A stretch of DNA of 64,000 nucleotides from the NCBI RefSeq assembly GCF_026240905.1, contig NZ_JAPEVI010000003.1, positions 2,914,001-2,978,000 of the forward strand. The letters run 5' to 3'. The notes under the pieces were generated by a model that was not told the DNA's origin, did no database searches, and was given only the letters and a program-made list of their open reading frames with translations. Both the position numbers and the translations under genes were made by a program. Origin of the DNA: Roseibium salinum (GTDB taxonomy: Bacteria; Pseudomonadota; Alphaproteobacteria; Rhizobiales; Stappiaceae). This document shows positions 26,143 through 36,736 of the stretch, piece after piece (position 1 is the first letter of the stretch; every line of letters starts with the position of its first letter).

Positions 26143-26655
26143 TTAAAGATCGTCCATCCGCGGCGCGGCGTGCCGGTAAACCAGGTCGCGCGGGTCGTTG
26201 CGCGGCGCGGCGGCATCCAGCGTTGCGCCGAGCCGTTCGGCGAGTTTTCGCGAGCGCAGGTTGTCCGGATCCACGTAGCTGACCAGCGTCGGCAGACGCC
26301 GTTCCCTGAAGCCCCAGTCACGAAACGCCTTTGCCGCTTCAAAGGCAATGCCTTTTCCTTGCGCTTGTGGATAAAGGAACCAGCCGATTTCATGTTCGGG
26401 AAAGAGCGGCCCGTAATTGATGCCGACCTGGCCGAGACACTGCCCGCCGCCGCGCTCCTCGATCATCAGCGCGCCGTGGTTGAAAAGCCTCCAGAGCGCC
26501 AGGTCGTGGCAGAACATCCCCCACGCCTTTTCCACAGAAACAGGCCCGCCCATGAACCTTGCATGCCCGGATTGCATGACATTGGCGTAGTCGGGCCAAT
26601 CCTCAAACGTCATCGGGCGCAGGACCAGGCGCTCCGTTTCCAGGGTTGGAATCAC
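26143..26655 (-). CDS. GNAT family N-acetyltransferase (RimJ/RimL type)
   Basis: The 170-residue protein is a GNAT of the ribosomal-protein acetyltransferase style: N-terminal LETERLVLRPMTFEDWPDYANVM, the acetyl-CoA loop region IGWFLYPQAQGKGIAFEAAKAFRDWGF, and the closing strand YVDPDNLRSRKLAERLGATLD. It should transfer acetyl from acetyl-CoA to an amine, but the acceptor cannot be told. It sits alone between envC and rlmH, in the same direction as rlmH, with a gap of about 35 bases. Confidence 0.85.
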   Translation of the reverse strand: MIPTLETERLVLRPMTFEDWPDYANVMQSGHARFMGGPVSVEKAWGMFCHDLALWRLFNHGALMIEERGGGQCLGQVGINYGPLFPEHEIGWFLYPQAQGKGIAFEAAKAFRDWGFRERRLPTLVSYVDPDNLRSRKLAERLGATLDAAAPRNDPRDLVYRHAAPRMDDL

Positions 26656-26690
26656 CGGATGTCCTTCCTCTTCATTCCGCCTCCGCCTCT

Positions 26691-27173
26691 TCAGGCGCGA
26701 TGGTAGGGATGGCCGGACTGGATCGTCAGGGCACGGTAGATCTGCTCGGCCAGCAGGATCCGGGCGATCTGATGCGGCCAGGTCATCGCGCCGAGGGCCA
26801 GCTTCAGGTCGGCCCGCTCCAGAACGTTGCGGCCATGACCATCAGCGCCGCCGATGGCAAAAACCACTTCGGGCACCCCCTCGTTCTTCCAGCCTTCAAG
26901 CTTCCGGCTGAAGGCCTCGCTGGTCAGGTTGCTGCCGTTCTCGTCGAGAACCACGAGGCGGGCTCCGGCCTGGAGCGCATGAAGCAGGGTCTTCGCCTCT
27001 TCGTCCTTCCGGTCCTGTGCCCTCTGGGCGCGGCTTTCCGGCACTTCATTGACCGCGACCGCGGTAATGCCGAGGCCACGGCCGGTCTTGCGGGCCCTGT
27101 CCAGATAACGGTCGAAAAGGTCTTTGTCCGCACCGGCCTTGATCCGGCCAATGCAGGATAGCGTAAAGCGCAT
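26691..27173 (-). CDS. rlmH: 23S rRNA (pseudouridine-1915 N3) methyltransferase RlmH
   Basis: RlmH is the SPOUT-fold enzyme that methylates pseudouridine 1915 in helix 69 of 23S rRNA on the 70S ribosome. The 160-residue protein matches family length and has ARLVVLDENGSNLTSEAF, the knotted SAM site VFAIGGADGHG, and the end motif MTWPHQIARILLAEQIYRALTIQSGHPYHRA, which is almost diagnostic. It follows rsfS in the same direction, the usual pairing. Confidence 0.96.
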   Translation of the reverse strand: MRFTLSCIGRIKAGADKDLFDRYLDRARKTGRGLGITAVAVNEVPESRAQRAQDRKDEEAKTLLHALQAGARLVVLDENGSNLTSEAFSRKLEGWKNEGVPEVVFAIGGADGHGRNVLERADLKLALGAMTWPHQIARILLAEQIYRALTIQSGHPYHRA

Positions 27174-27247
27174 GAAGTCTCCGCCGGATCCCGATCCGGT
27201 GAGTTACCCTACAGCCGGCGGACCGCAATCAGGTCCCCTCAGCCGTC

Positions 27248-27631
27248 TCAGCCGATATAGTGCGGTGTTTCGTCCGTTTCGGGCGCCCACATCTTTTCAA
27301 GATTGTAGAAGCCGCGCACTTCCGGACGGAAAATGTGAACGATCACATCGCCCGCATCGATCAGCACCCAGTCGCAGAGGCTCAGACCCTCAACCGTTGC
27401 CTTGACGGCACCGGCCGATTTCAGATCCTTGAGCAAATGATCCGCGATCGCACCCACATGGCGGTGCGAGCGGCCGGAGACGATCACCATGTGATCGGCC
27501 AGCGAACTTTTGCCTGAGATGTCGAGAGTAACAAGGTCCTCAGCTTTGGAATCTTCGAGACTGGTGAGAACCGTATCGAGAAGGTCAGCCGCAAGATCAG
27601 CGCTTACGGAAGCCTGCAGGGGAGTGGACAT
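27248..27631 (-). CDS. rsfS: ribosomal silencing factor RsfS
   Basis: RsfS binds ribosomal protein L14 and blocks subunit joining when nutrients are scarce. The 127-residue protein shows SKAEDLVTLDISGKSSLADHMVIVSGRSHRHVGAIADHL and CDWVLIDAGDVIVHIFRPEVRGFYNLEKMW, the conserved family core and tail. ATG 27631 (MSTPLQ) was preferred to 27658 because the product then begins at the family's usual distance from the core. It lies between nadD and rlmH as in most bacteria. Confidence 0.93.
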   Translation of the reverse strand: MSTPLQASVSADLAADLLDTVLTSLEDSKAEDLVTLDISGKSSLADHMVIVSGRSHRHVGAIADHLLKDLKSAGAVKATVEGLSLCDWVLIDAGDVIVHIFRPEVRGFYNLEKMWAPETDETPHYIG

Positions 27632-27873
27632 GTTTGTCCGCCCACTTTCAAAGGTCATGGTCAGGTGTAGTGCCTTTCGCCGTTTGTACCGGCCTGCGCC
27701 AACATAATAACGAACGGAAACGTTCGACTTCGTACGTCACCCGTTTTGGAACAGGTCCGTTGACCGTACCCAGGCCGCGCACATCGCGGCCTCAGGTATA
27801 ATATCGCGTCCCTCTTGGCATTTTCAAGACAAGCCTCGGGTCTGCCCCCCGGTTCCTGAAGGAAACCGCCGTT

Positions 27874-28510
27874 TTACTTCCCCGAGCCTTGCCGCAACTC
27901 GGTCGAGGACGTCCGGTCGAGCGGGGTATGAAGGAAGGTCCATACGGGCGCTTCCATGTCGGCCAGCAGCGCCGCATCCTGCTCGTCAAGCCTGTATTTT
28001 TCATAGGCTTTTGCCATGGGAGCGGAGAGGACGGACAGAGAGGCTCCGGGCCGGTCGACGATGGCGATCGGCACCGATTGCACGATTGCGCGCCAGTCCT
28101 GCCAGCGGTGAAAGCTGCCCAGATTATCTGCCCCCATGACCCAGACGAGATCGCAGCTGCGGCCGCATGGCGCGCAGCGCCATGACCGTCCTGGCGGTAT
28201 AGGGCGTGCCCAGGACCGCTTCATAGGCGGTCACCTTCATGCGCGGATGATCGGCCATGCTGGCGGTCATGCGCAGCCGCGTTTCCAGCGGCGCCAGGTC
28301 CGAATGGCTCTTCAGCGGATTGCCGGGCGTGACGAACCACCACACCTGATCGAGCCCCGCCCGTTTCAGGACGGTGGAGGCGACGAGCCGGTGCCCGGAA
28401 TGCGGCGGGTTGAAGGATCCGCCGAAGATGCCGATACGGTTGCCCGGCTCGGCATGCGGCAGTTTCAGCCAGTCGTCATGAAGCCCTGATCCGGAATCAA
28501 GCCGGTTCAT
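27874..28510 (-). CDS. nadD: nicotinate-nucleotide adenylyltransferase NadD, apparent +1 frameshift
   Basis: NadD joins nicotinate mononucleotide and ATP to make deamido-NAD. The first frame has [20 protein letters not shown] (nucleotidyltransferase HIGH-like site) and [15 protein letters not shown]. The second frame has [17 protein letters not shown] and the end [14 protein letters not shown], with the ISST-like motif. The break is at 28146-28152: CGAGATC on the plus strand, where CGAATC gives one protein reading [17 protein letters not shown] 28510 overlaps the proA stop by four bases. The gene is essential in most bacteria, so a sequence artefact is likelier than a dead gene. Confidence 0.85.
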
Positions 28511-29787
28511 GGCCGCGTCTGGCCCGTCCCGTGAACCTTGTACTTGAAGCTGGTCAGCTGCTCGACACCGACCGGGCCGCGGGCATGCATGCGTCCGGTG
28601 GCGATGCCGATTTCCGCGCCCATGCCGAATTCGCCGCCATCGGCAAACTGCGTGGAGGCATTGTGCAGGACGATGGCCGAATCGACTTCCCGCTGGAAAC
28701 GGTCCGCGGCGGCCTGATCTTCGGTCAGGATACAGTCCGTGTGGTTGGAGCCGTAGGTGGCGATGTGGTCCATCGCCGCGTCCAGGTCCTCGACCACCTT
28801 CACCGAAAGGATCTTGTCGAGATACTCGCTCGACCAGTCGTCCTCGCTGGCCGGCACGATGTTTTCGCAGATGTCGCGCACTCGGTCGTCGCCGCGGATC
28901 TCGCAGCCCCGGTCCTGCAACGCCTTCACGATGACCGGCAAATGGCTGTGGGCGACGTCTTCATGCACCAGCAACGTTTCCAGCGCCCCGCAGATGCCCG
29001 TGCGGCGAAGCTTGGAATTGACGATCACATCCACCGCGTTTTCCAGCTCGGCCGCCTTGTCGACGAAGATATGCACGATGCCTTCCAGGTGGGCGAAGAC
29101 CGGCACGCGCGCCTCGCTCTGGACCCGTTCCACCAGGCTGCGGCCGCCGCGCGGGACGATCACATCCAGGTTGCCGTCAAGGCCGCGCAGCATGGCGCCG
29201 ACCGCCGCCCGGTCGGTGACCGGCACGATCTGGATGGCATCTTCCGGCAGGCCCGCGGCGGCGAGCCCCTGTTGCAGGGCCGCGTGGATCGCCTTGTTGG
29301 AATGAATCGTATCGGAACCGCCGCGCAGGATCACCGCATTGCCCGCCTTCAGGCACAGCGCGCCCGCATCCGCCGTCACGTTCGGGCGGCTTTCATAGAT
29401 GACGCCGATCACCCCGAGCGGCGTGCGCACGCGTTCGATCTTCAGCCCGTTCGGCCGCTTCCAGGCGGCGATGACGCTGCCGACCGGATCGTCCAGAGCC
29501 TTGATGTCTTCCAGCGCCTTCGCAATAGCCTCGATCCGCTGTTCATCGAGCGTGCCGCGGTCGAGGAAAGCGGCCGTCTGGCCGCCCGCCTTCATGGCCT
29601 CGATATCGAGCCTGTTTCCGGCCAGGATCTCGGGCGTTGCCGCCCGCACGGCCAGGGCCATCTCGCTGAGCGCCGCGTTCTTCTGCTCCGCTGGGGCGGT
29701 GGCAAGGATCCGTCCGGCAGCCCGGGCGCGCTGCCCGATCCCTGCCATCAACTCCTCGGTGGTCTTTGCCTCCACAACGTCCAGCAT
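28507..29787 (-). CDS. proA: gamma-glutamyl phosphate reductase ProA
   Basis: ProA reduces gamma-glutamyl phosphate to glutamate semialdehyde with NADPH in proline synthesis. The 426-residue protein is an aldehyde-dehydrogenase fold: [55 protein letters not shown] with the catalytic Cys, and [39 protein letters not shown] 29787 (MLDVVEAK) is preceded by CGGGAG; GTG 29808 is the alternative. It lies about 50 bases after proB and overlaps nadD by four bases. Confidence 0.96.
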   Translation of the reverse strand: MLDVVEAKTTEELMAGIGQRARAAGRILATAPAEQKNAALSEMALAVRAATPEILAGNRLDIEAMKAGGQTAAFLDRGTLDEQRIEAIAKALEDIKALDDPVGSVIAAWKRPNGLKIERVRTPLGVIGVIYESRPNVTADAGALCLKAGNAVILRGGSDTIHSNKAIHAALQQGLAAAGLPEDAIQIVPVTDRAAVGAMLRGLDGNLDVIVPRGGRSLVERVQSEARVPVFAHLEGIVHIFVDKAAELENAVDVIVNSKLRRTGICGALETLLVHEDVAHSHLPVIVKALQDRGCEIRGDDRVRDICENIVPASEDDWSSEYLDKILSVKVVEDLDAAMDHIATYGSNHTDCILTEDQAAADRFQREVDSAIVLHNASTQFADGGEFGMGAEIGIATGRMHARGPVGVEQLTSFKYKVHGTGQTRP

Positions 29788-29837
29788 ACTCACAAACTCC
29801 CGTTTCACGGCCGGTCGGCCGCCGTTCCCGCAGCGTT

Positions 29838-32617
<2,780 letters not shown>

Positions 32618-32624
<7 letters not shown>

Positions 32625-33160
32625 GCTCCGCTTGCTGACAGAAACCTGTCCCGGTGCAATCTGACCCGGGTGCCGGGAAGCTTTTCGCCATGCGCCCTGA
32701 TCGGAAGCAGGTAAGGTTTTTCGTCGCCAAACCCGAGTTTTTTCAAAACCTTCAGAGAAGCCGGGTTCTCATTGAGCGCCCCGCTCATGATGGTGGTTGC
32801 CGGCGTGGTTTCGAACAGCCAGCCGAGCGCCGCGCGCCCGGCCTCCGTTGCAAAGCCCCGCCCCCAGTAGTCCTTGCCGAGCCAATACCCGAATTCCGGT
32901 TCGTCGACGGGACGCCCGACGGACATGACGCCGATCAGCCCGTCGCCATTGTCGATGGCAAAAGCCCGCTCGCCGTTTTCGACCTTGGCGGCATTAAGGC
33001 CATACCACGCCTTCGCATCGCTCAGGGAATAGGGATGAGGCACCAGGGACAGCATTTTTGCAACGTCGTATTCCCCGATGAGCCGGGTCACCACCGGCAG
33101 GTCGTCGGGCACGACCGGGCGCAAGACAAGGCGTCCGGTCGGGATTTCAGGAAGCATCAC
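32618..33160 (-). CDS. GNAT family N-acetyltransferase, third of a tandem run
   Basis: The 180-residue protein has IPTGRLVLRPVVPDDLPVVTRLIGEYDVAKMLSLVPHPY, FGYWLGKDYWGRGFATEAGRAALGWLF and LNENPASLKVLKKLGFGDEKPY. Its N-terminal LVPHPY and acetyl-CoA loop are very close to those of the next gene (32043-32624), which suggests a recent tandem duplication. It overlaps both neighbours by a few bases, so the four acetyltransferases are translationally coupled. Confidence 0.85.
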
Positions 33161-33726
33161 GCCACCTCCCTGCGTGCCTCGAAATCGGACCGATCGAGCC
33201 GGACCACCACGTTGGTCACCCTGCGGTCGAGCGCCTTGGCGAAGCGTTCCGTCATGGCGTAGGGCTTGAAGCCCTTCTTGCGAAGCAGCGCGCGCGAGCG
33301 GGTGTTTTCCTCAAAGGCGCGGGCGGCGATCGCGCCGGTGCCGTAGGCCTCGAACGCCCACTCCAGCACCGCGTCCACGGCCTCGCTGGCATAGCCGTGG
33401 CCCTGGAAGGCCCGGCCGATCCAGTAGCCGATCGTCGGCAGGTCGGGCAGGTCCTTGAGGTCGCCCGGCGCTTCCACGGCCACGACGCCGATGAAGACGC
33501 CGCCGAGCGTCACCGCATACACCGCCTCGGTTTTCATGGGATCCGCCGCGATGAGATGGTCGACATAGTCTTCCGCCTCCCCCTCCACATAGGGCCAGGA
33601 TGCGCCGGTAAGCCAGCGTACGATCTGGAAATCACGGCCGCCGAGATCGGCGATCGCCGCAGCGTCGTTTGCTTCCAGCGGCCGCAGGATCAGGCGCCGC
33701 GTCTTCAGCTCCGGTAATGTCATCAT
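33157..33726 (-). CDS. GNAT family N-acetyltransferase, second of a tandem run
   Basis: The 189-residue protein reads LPELKTRRLILRPLEANDAAAIADLGGRDFQIVRWLTGASWPY, IGYWIGRAFQGHGYASEAVDAVLEWAFEAYG and FEENTRSRALLRKKGFKPYAM. ATG 33726 forms an ATGA overlap with the stop of the preceding GNAT gene; a second ATG follows directly. It is more distant from its two downstream sisters than they are from each other. The acceptor is unknown. Confidence 0.85.
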   Translation of the reverse strand: MMTLPELKTRRLILRPLEANDAAAIADLGGRDFQIVRWLTGASWPYVEGEAEDYVDHLIAADPMKTEAVYAVTLGGVFIGVVAVEAPGDLKDLPDLPTIGYWIGRAFQGHGYASEAVDAVLEWAFEAYGTGAIAARAFEENTRSRALLRKKGFKPYAMTERFAKALDRRVTNVVVRLDRSDFEARREVA

Positions 33727-34328
33727 CGTCCCTGCCCCCAGCCTTTCAGCGACTTCCAGACGGCGCGCTCCAGCGTGTAGCGCTCGATCGGCACCGACCC
33801 GCCGGCGCCGACGGACCGGATCATTCCCTGATCCCGGTACTGGAAGCCGGACTTGATCAGAACCCGGCGCGAGGCGGGATTGGTCACCCTGCACGAGCCC
33901 TGAAGCTCCTGGATATCGTTGTAGGTGAAGGCATGATCGACCAGCGAATGCACTGCCTCCGTCGCAAGACCCTGGCCCCAGAAGGGTTCGCCCAGCCAGT
34001 AGCCGACATGGACGGGGCCGCCCGGTTCCACATTTGCATAGCGAGCTATGCCGATGAGCCGTCCGGTGCTTTTCATCCGGATCGCGAACAGGGCGAAGTT
34101 GGGACGCGGGACCCCGGCCTTGGTGATCAGCGCGCGGCCATCCTGCACGGTAAAGGGATAGGGCATGGTGGCGAGGTTTGCCGCCACGGTCTTGTTGTTG
34201 GCCAGAAACACCAGATCGGTGAGATCGTCCGCTCGCGGCCTGTCGAGCCGCACGCGAACCGCTTCCTGCGGCAATGGGGCCGCGGCCAAACTGCTTTCGT
34301 CTAATAAACCATCGCTTTCAACAACCAT
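33723..34328 (-). CDS. GNAT family N-acetyltransferase, first of a tandem run
   Basis: The 201-residue protein carries VRLDRPRADDLTDLVFLANNKTVAANLATMPYPF, VGYWLGEPFWGQGLATEAVHSLVDHAF and RVTNPASRRVLIKSGFQY. I chose ATG 34328 because GGAGGAAAAG lies directly upstream. It is separated from rpmA by a strong hairpin at 34353-34380, so the GNAT run probably has its own promoter or depends on read-through. Confidence 0.85.
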   Translation of the reverse strand: MVVESDGLLDESSLAAAPLPQEAVRVRLDRPRADDLTDLVFLANNKTVAANLATMPYPFTVQDGRALITKAGVPRPNFALFAIRMKSTGRLIGIARYANVEPGGPVHVGYWLGEPFWGQGLATEAVHSLVDHAFTYNDIQELQGSCRVTNPASRRVLIKSGFQYRDQGMIRSVGAGGSVPIERYTLERAVWKSLKGWGQGR

Positions 34329-34352
34329 CTTTTCCTCCAGCAAAACAAATCA

Positions 34353-34380
34353 AGGGGGAGATGGCGCCCCATCTCCCCCT
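34353..34380 (-). terminator. terminator of the rplU-rpmA operon
   Basis: Perfect 12-bp arms AGGGGGAGATGG (34353-34364) and CCATCTCCCCCT (34369-34380) with loop CGCC. On the minus strand it is followed by TTGATTTGTTTTG. It should end rplU-rpmA transcripts about 90 bases after rpmA. Confidence 0.78.
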
Positions 34381-34466
34381 CGTTTCTTTGACTGGCCGGA
34401 TTGCTGACCTGTCTCGAATTGCCGGGGTCTGACGGGACGCCGGCGTTTCGAAACTTCACGTCGGCT

Positions 34467-34736
34467 TTACTCCGCTGCTTCCGCTACCGGGAGCACGTTA
34501 ATGTAGGTTCGCTTGTTGGCTTTCGCCTGGAACACTACCTTGCCTTCCACGGTCGCAAAAATGGTATGGTCCTTGCCCATGCCCACGCCTGTGCCCGGGT
34601 GCCACTGTGTGCCACGCTGACGTGCAATGATGTTGCCCGGAATCACGGCTTCGCCACCGTATTTCTTGATGCCGAGACGGCGGCCGGCTGAGTCGCGGCC
34701 GTTGCGGGATGAGCCGCCTGCCTTTTTATGTGCCAT
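34467..34736 (-). CDS. rpmA: 50S ribosomal protein L27
   Basis: L27 reaches into the peptidyl-transferase centre with its N-terminal tail. The 89-residue product starts [20 protein letters not shown] and continues [22 protein letters not shown], both diagnostic. There is no N-terminal processing extension of the Firmicutes kind. It follows rplU by about 50 bases and is followed by a strong terminator. Confidence 0.98.
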   Translation of the reverse strand: MAHKKAGGSSRNGRDSAGRRLGIKKYGGEAVIPGNIIARQRGTQWHPGTGVGMGKDHTIFATVEGKVVFQAKANKRTYINVLPVAEAAE

Positions 34737-34788
34737 CGTTAGAACTCCTCGTTCTTCGAATTCTCTCTAACAGTCCTGGAGCGGCGGC

Positions 34789-35397
34789 TTACTTGCCGGC
34801 CAGTTCCTTGGCCTGTTCAACCCAGTTGTCGCGCTCGAAACGGCCCTTCAGGGAGAGCTCTTCCTCAACGCGGTCGACGTCTTCTGCAGTCATCGCTGCA
34901 ATCTGCGCAAAGGTGGTGATGCCGGCTTCATTCAGCTTCTTGGCAATCGCCGGGCCCAGGCCGTTCAGCTTCTTCAGGTCGTCTCCGCCCTCTGAAGCTT
35001 CTGCGGCGGCCGGAGCCGCTTCCTTCACTTCGTCGGCCTTCGGCGCTGCCTTTTTCGGCGCAGCCTTCTTGGCCGGTTTTGCGCCACCGGTCAGGATATC
35101 GGTCACCTTGAGGAGGGTGAAGGACTGACGATGGCCGTTGCGGCGGCGGGAATTCTGACGCCGGCGCTTCTTGAAAATGATGATCTTGCGGTTACGGCCC
35201 TGTTCGACCACTTCCGCAACAACACTGGCACCTTCCACGAGCGGGGCGCCAACCGTGGTGTCCGTACCGTTGCCGACCATGAGCACTTCATCGAAAGTCA
35301 CGGAGCTGCCGGCTTCGGCGTCGAGTTTTTCGACCTTCAGGAGGTCGTCAGCGGCAACAGTATACTGCTTGCCACCGGTCTTGATCACTGCGAACAT
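34789..35397 (-). CDS. rplU: 50S ribosomal protein L21 with C-terminal helix-hairpin-helix extension
   Basis: Residues 1-103 are canonical L21 ([25 protein letters not shown], then [28 protein letters not shown]). A Lys/Ala/Pro-rich linker (about 104-140) leads to a helix-hairpin-helix-like tail, [27 protein letters not shown], ending at residue 202. E. coli L21 has about 103 residues; the tail occurs in several alphaproteobacteria and may bind RNA or DNA. ATG 35397 has AAGAAGGAC upstream. A consensus promoter lies at 35616-35643. Confidence 0.95.
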   Translation of the reverse strand: MFAVIKTGGKQYTVAADDLLKVEKLDAEAGSSVTFDEVLMVGNGTDTTVGAPLVEGASVVAEVVEQGRNRKIIIFKKRRRQNSRRRNGHRQSFTLLKVTDILTGGAKPAKKAAPKKAAPKADEVKEAAPAAAEASEGGDDLKKLNGLGPAIAKKLNEAGITTFAQIAAMTAEDVDRVEEELSLKGRFERDNWVEQAKELAGK

Positions 35398-35615
35398 GTC
35401 GCGCACGTCCTTCTTTTCGTTTTTTGAACTTACCGGCGCGGTGCTATCTTGCACTCTCTTCCGGCAGCTTTGGATCGAACCGAGGCGCCCGTCCCTCCAG
35501 GCTTTAATGCCCGGTTGACAAGTCTTTATGTCGGGTTGCTCAGGAAGCTTAAAAAGCCCGGCAGGCCTTGAACGACAAACAATTCTCGAAAAAGCGAACC
35601 TTTTCAAGCCCGCGC

Positions 35616-35643
35616 AATATAGTCGGCTTGCCCCCGATGTCAA
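35616..35643 (-). promoter_or_regulatory. sigma-70-type promoter of rplU-rpmA
   Basis: On the minus strand TTGACA (35643-35638) is followed after 16 bases by TATATT (35621-35616). Transcription would start near 35608 and give a leader of about 210 bases before rplU, long enough to hold an autoregulatory L21-type structure. I did not recognise a specific motif in the leader. Confidence 0.7.
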
Positions 35644-35836
35644 ACGGAAAGTCGCGCGGATCTGCGATTCATTTCCTGCCATGCGCGCGCTGTTTCTCCC
35701 GCTCCCCGCCCGGGTGGAAAGGCGATCGGCCCGCCCGGAAAAATCCCGTGGTGAAGAATTCATTTCCGGGCTTGCGAGGCGCGCGGAGCTTGTCTATGTT
35801 CCGCGCCACTTGAGACCCGTTTATCGCAAGTACCGC

Positions 35837-35926
35837 GGAGAGGTGCCGGAGTGGTCGAACGGGGCGGTCTCGAAAACCGTTGAGCGCGCAAGCGTTCCGA
35901 GGGTTCGAATCCCTCTCTCTCCGCCA
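35837..35926 (+). tRNA. tRNA-Ser, anticodon CGA
   Basis: A class II tRNA: the 5' acceptor strand GGAGAGG pairs with the 3' strand CCTCTCTCTCC region, the anticodon loop CTCGAAA carries CGA, there is a long variable arm TTGAGCGCGCAAGCG, and the T-arm has GGGTTCGAATCCC. The discriminator is G and CCA is encoded (35924-35926). It reads UCG. The accessory RT locus begins directly downstream, the typical place for integrated DNA. Confidence 0.96.
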
Positions 35927-36198
35927 TTTTCCCAAAATCTGCCTGCCGCGACGTACTTGCGATTTATTGCCTTCCGCAGACGCAACGCTGGATGACCCAA
36001 CTCTCACGAGAATCCAGTTCCAGACTGAAGTGCACCTTTGTCCGGGCGCCATCAAATCTGCTGCTCTGTCAAAGCGAATTCGCTGACTGACGTCATTGGA
36101 CAATTTTCGCCTAAATTGATGGATTTTCCTGTTGTTTACTCCCATGCAGGGGTTGCAAGTAGGAATAGCAACAGTACCTTTGAAAGACTGGAATCTGG

Positions 36199-36323
36199 GG
36201 TAGGGATCGTGTTGGCAGGCTTGTCCTGGGCACTCGAATTCCGATGCAGCATCGACGTCCGTACAATCGTGCTGGCGAGTGATGCGCCGATAGGACCGAA
36301 GGGTACCTCGGCAGAGTTCAGCG
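36199..36323 (+). repeat. 125-bp direct repeat, copy 1
   Basis: Identical over 125 bases to 36567-36691 (offset 368). Upstream both copies also share TCTGG, apart from one missing C in copy 1 (TCTGGGGTAGGG against TCTGGCGGTAGGG). The repeat holds small hairpins (CGATG-CAG-CATCG at 36242-36254; GCCGA/TCGGC at 36286-36290 and 36308-36312) and a TACAAT box at 36262-36267. No coding gene overlaps it. Downstream flank AGGATCC differs from that of copy 2. Confidence 0.95.
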
Positions 36324-36435
36324 AGGATCCGTCCAGAATGACCGTTATAGCCGATGCTTTCTCCTTTCGTGGGGCCTGTTGGGCGGCTGGTCGCTTTAAT
36401 TCTTCGGGCGGGGCCAGGGTGCGTGGCCGGGCGGC

Positions 36436-36730
36436 CTTGCCTTCGCCCTCGAAAAGGGTACCGATAGGAAGGAAGGCAAGAATGTTTGAGACATGCAAAA
36501 ACGTGCCAACTCGGCACGCCTCGGGCGGGGTCTTGAATTTCGGGATCGCGTCAGAATTTCTCTGGCGGTAGGGATCGTGTTGGCAGGCTTGTCCTGGGCA
36601 CTCGAATTCCGATGCAGCATCGACGTCCGTACAATCGTGCTGGCGAGTGATGCGCCGATAGGACCGAAGGGTACCTCGGCAGAGTTCAGCGCAGCGGTCG
36701 GACGGGTATAGCGACCAACAGGACCCACAA
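36436..36730 (+). ncRNA. predicted structured non-coding RNA upstream of the reverse transcriptase
   Basis: Stems visible in order: CTTGCCTTC/GAAGGCAAG (36436-36444 with 36472-36480), enclosing CCCT-CGAAA-AGGG; CGTGCC-AACTC-GGCACG (36502-36518); then, inside repeat copy 2, CGATG-CAG-CATCG (36610-36622) and GCCGA/TCGGC (36654-36658 with 36676-36680); last GGTCG/CGACC (36696-36700 with 36712-36716), 20 bases before the RT start. Non-coding RNAs at this place serve as template and cofactor for defence RTs (retrons, DRT2, DRT9). Ends are a guess. Short ORFs can be drawn across it, but none has a ribosome site or family. Confidence 0.4.
36567..36691 (+). repeat. 125-bp direct repeat, copy 2
   Basis: The copy nearest the reverse transcriptase, ending 45 bases before its start codon. 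It is bordered by GCGGT on both sides (36565-36569 and 36694-36698), so a period of 129 bases can be drawn. In the frame starting at 36565 this period has no stop codon and re-enters the same frame at the second GCGGT. Length and place match what one would expect of a reverse-transcription template, but this is inference. Confidence 0.95.
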
Positions 36731-36736
36731 GATCAC

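Noticed and set aside
27874-28510. nadD as a true pseudogene
   Set aside because: Both halves are fully conserved and the break is repaired by one base at a site type that is broken in four other places in the same way.
35528-35995. 155-codon ORF between rplU and the RT locus
   Set aside because: It runs across the tRNA-Ser gene and the rplU promoter; no family likeness.
36038-36571. 177-codon and 73-codon ORFs across the repeats (both strands)
   Set aside because: No ribosome site, no family likeness, and the shared segment is explained by the DNA repeat. I keep the open frame only as part of the concatemer idea.
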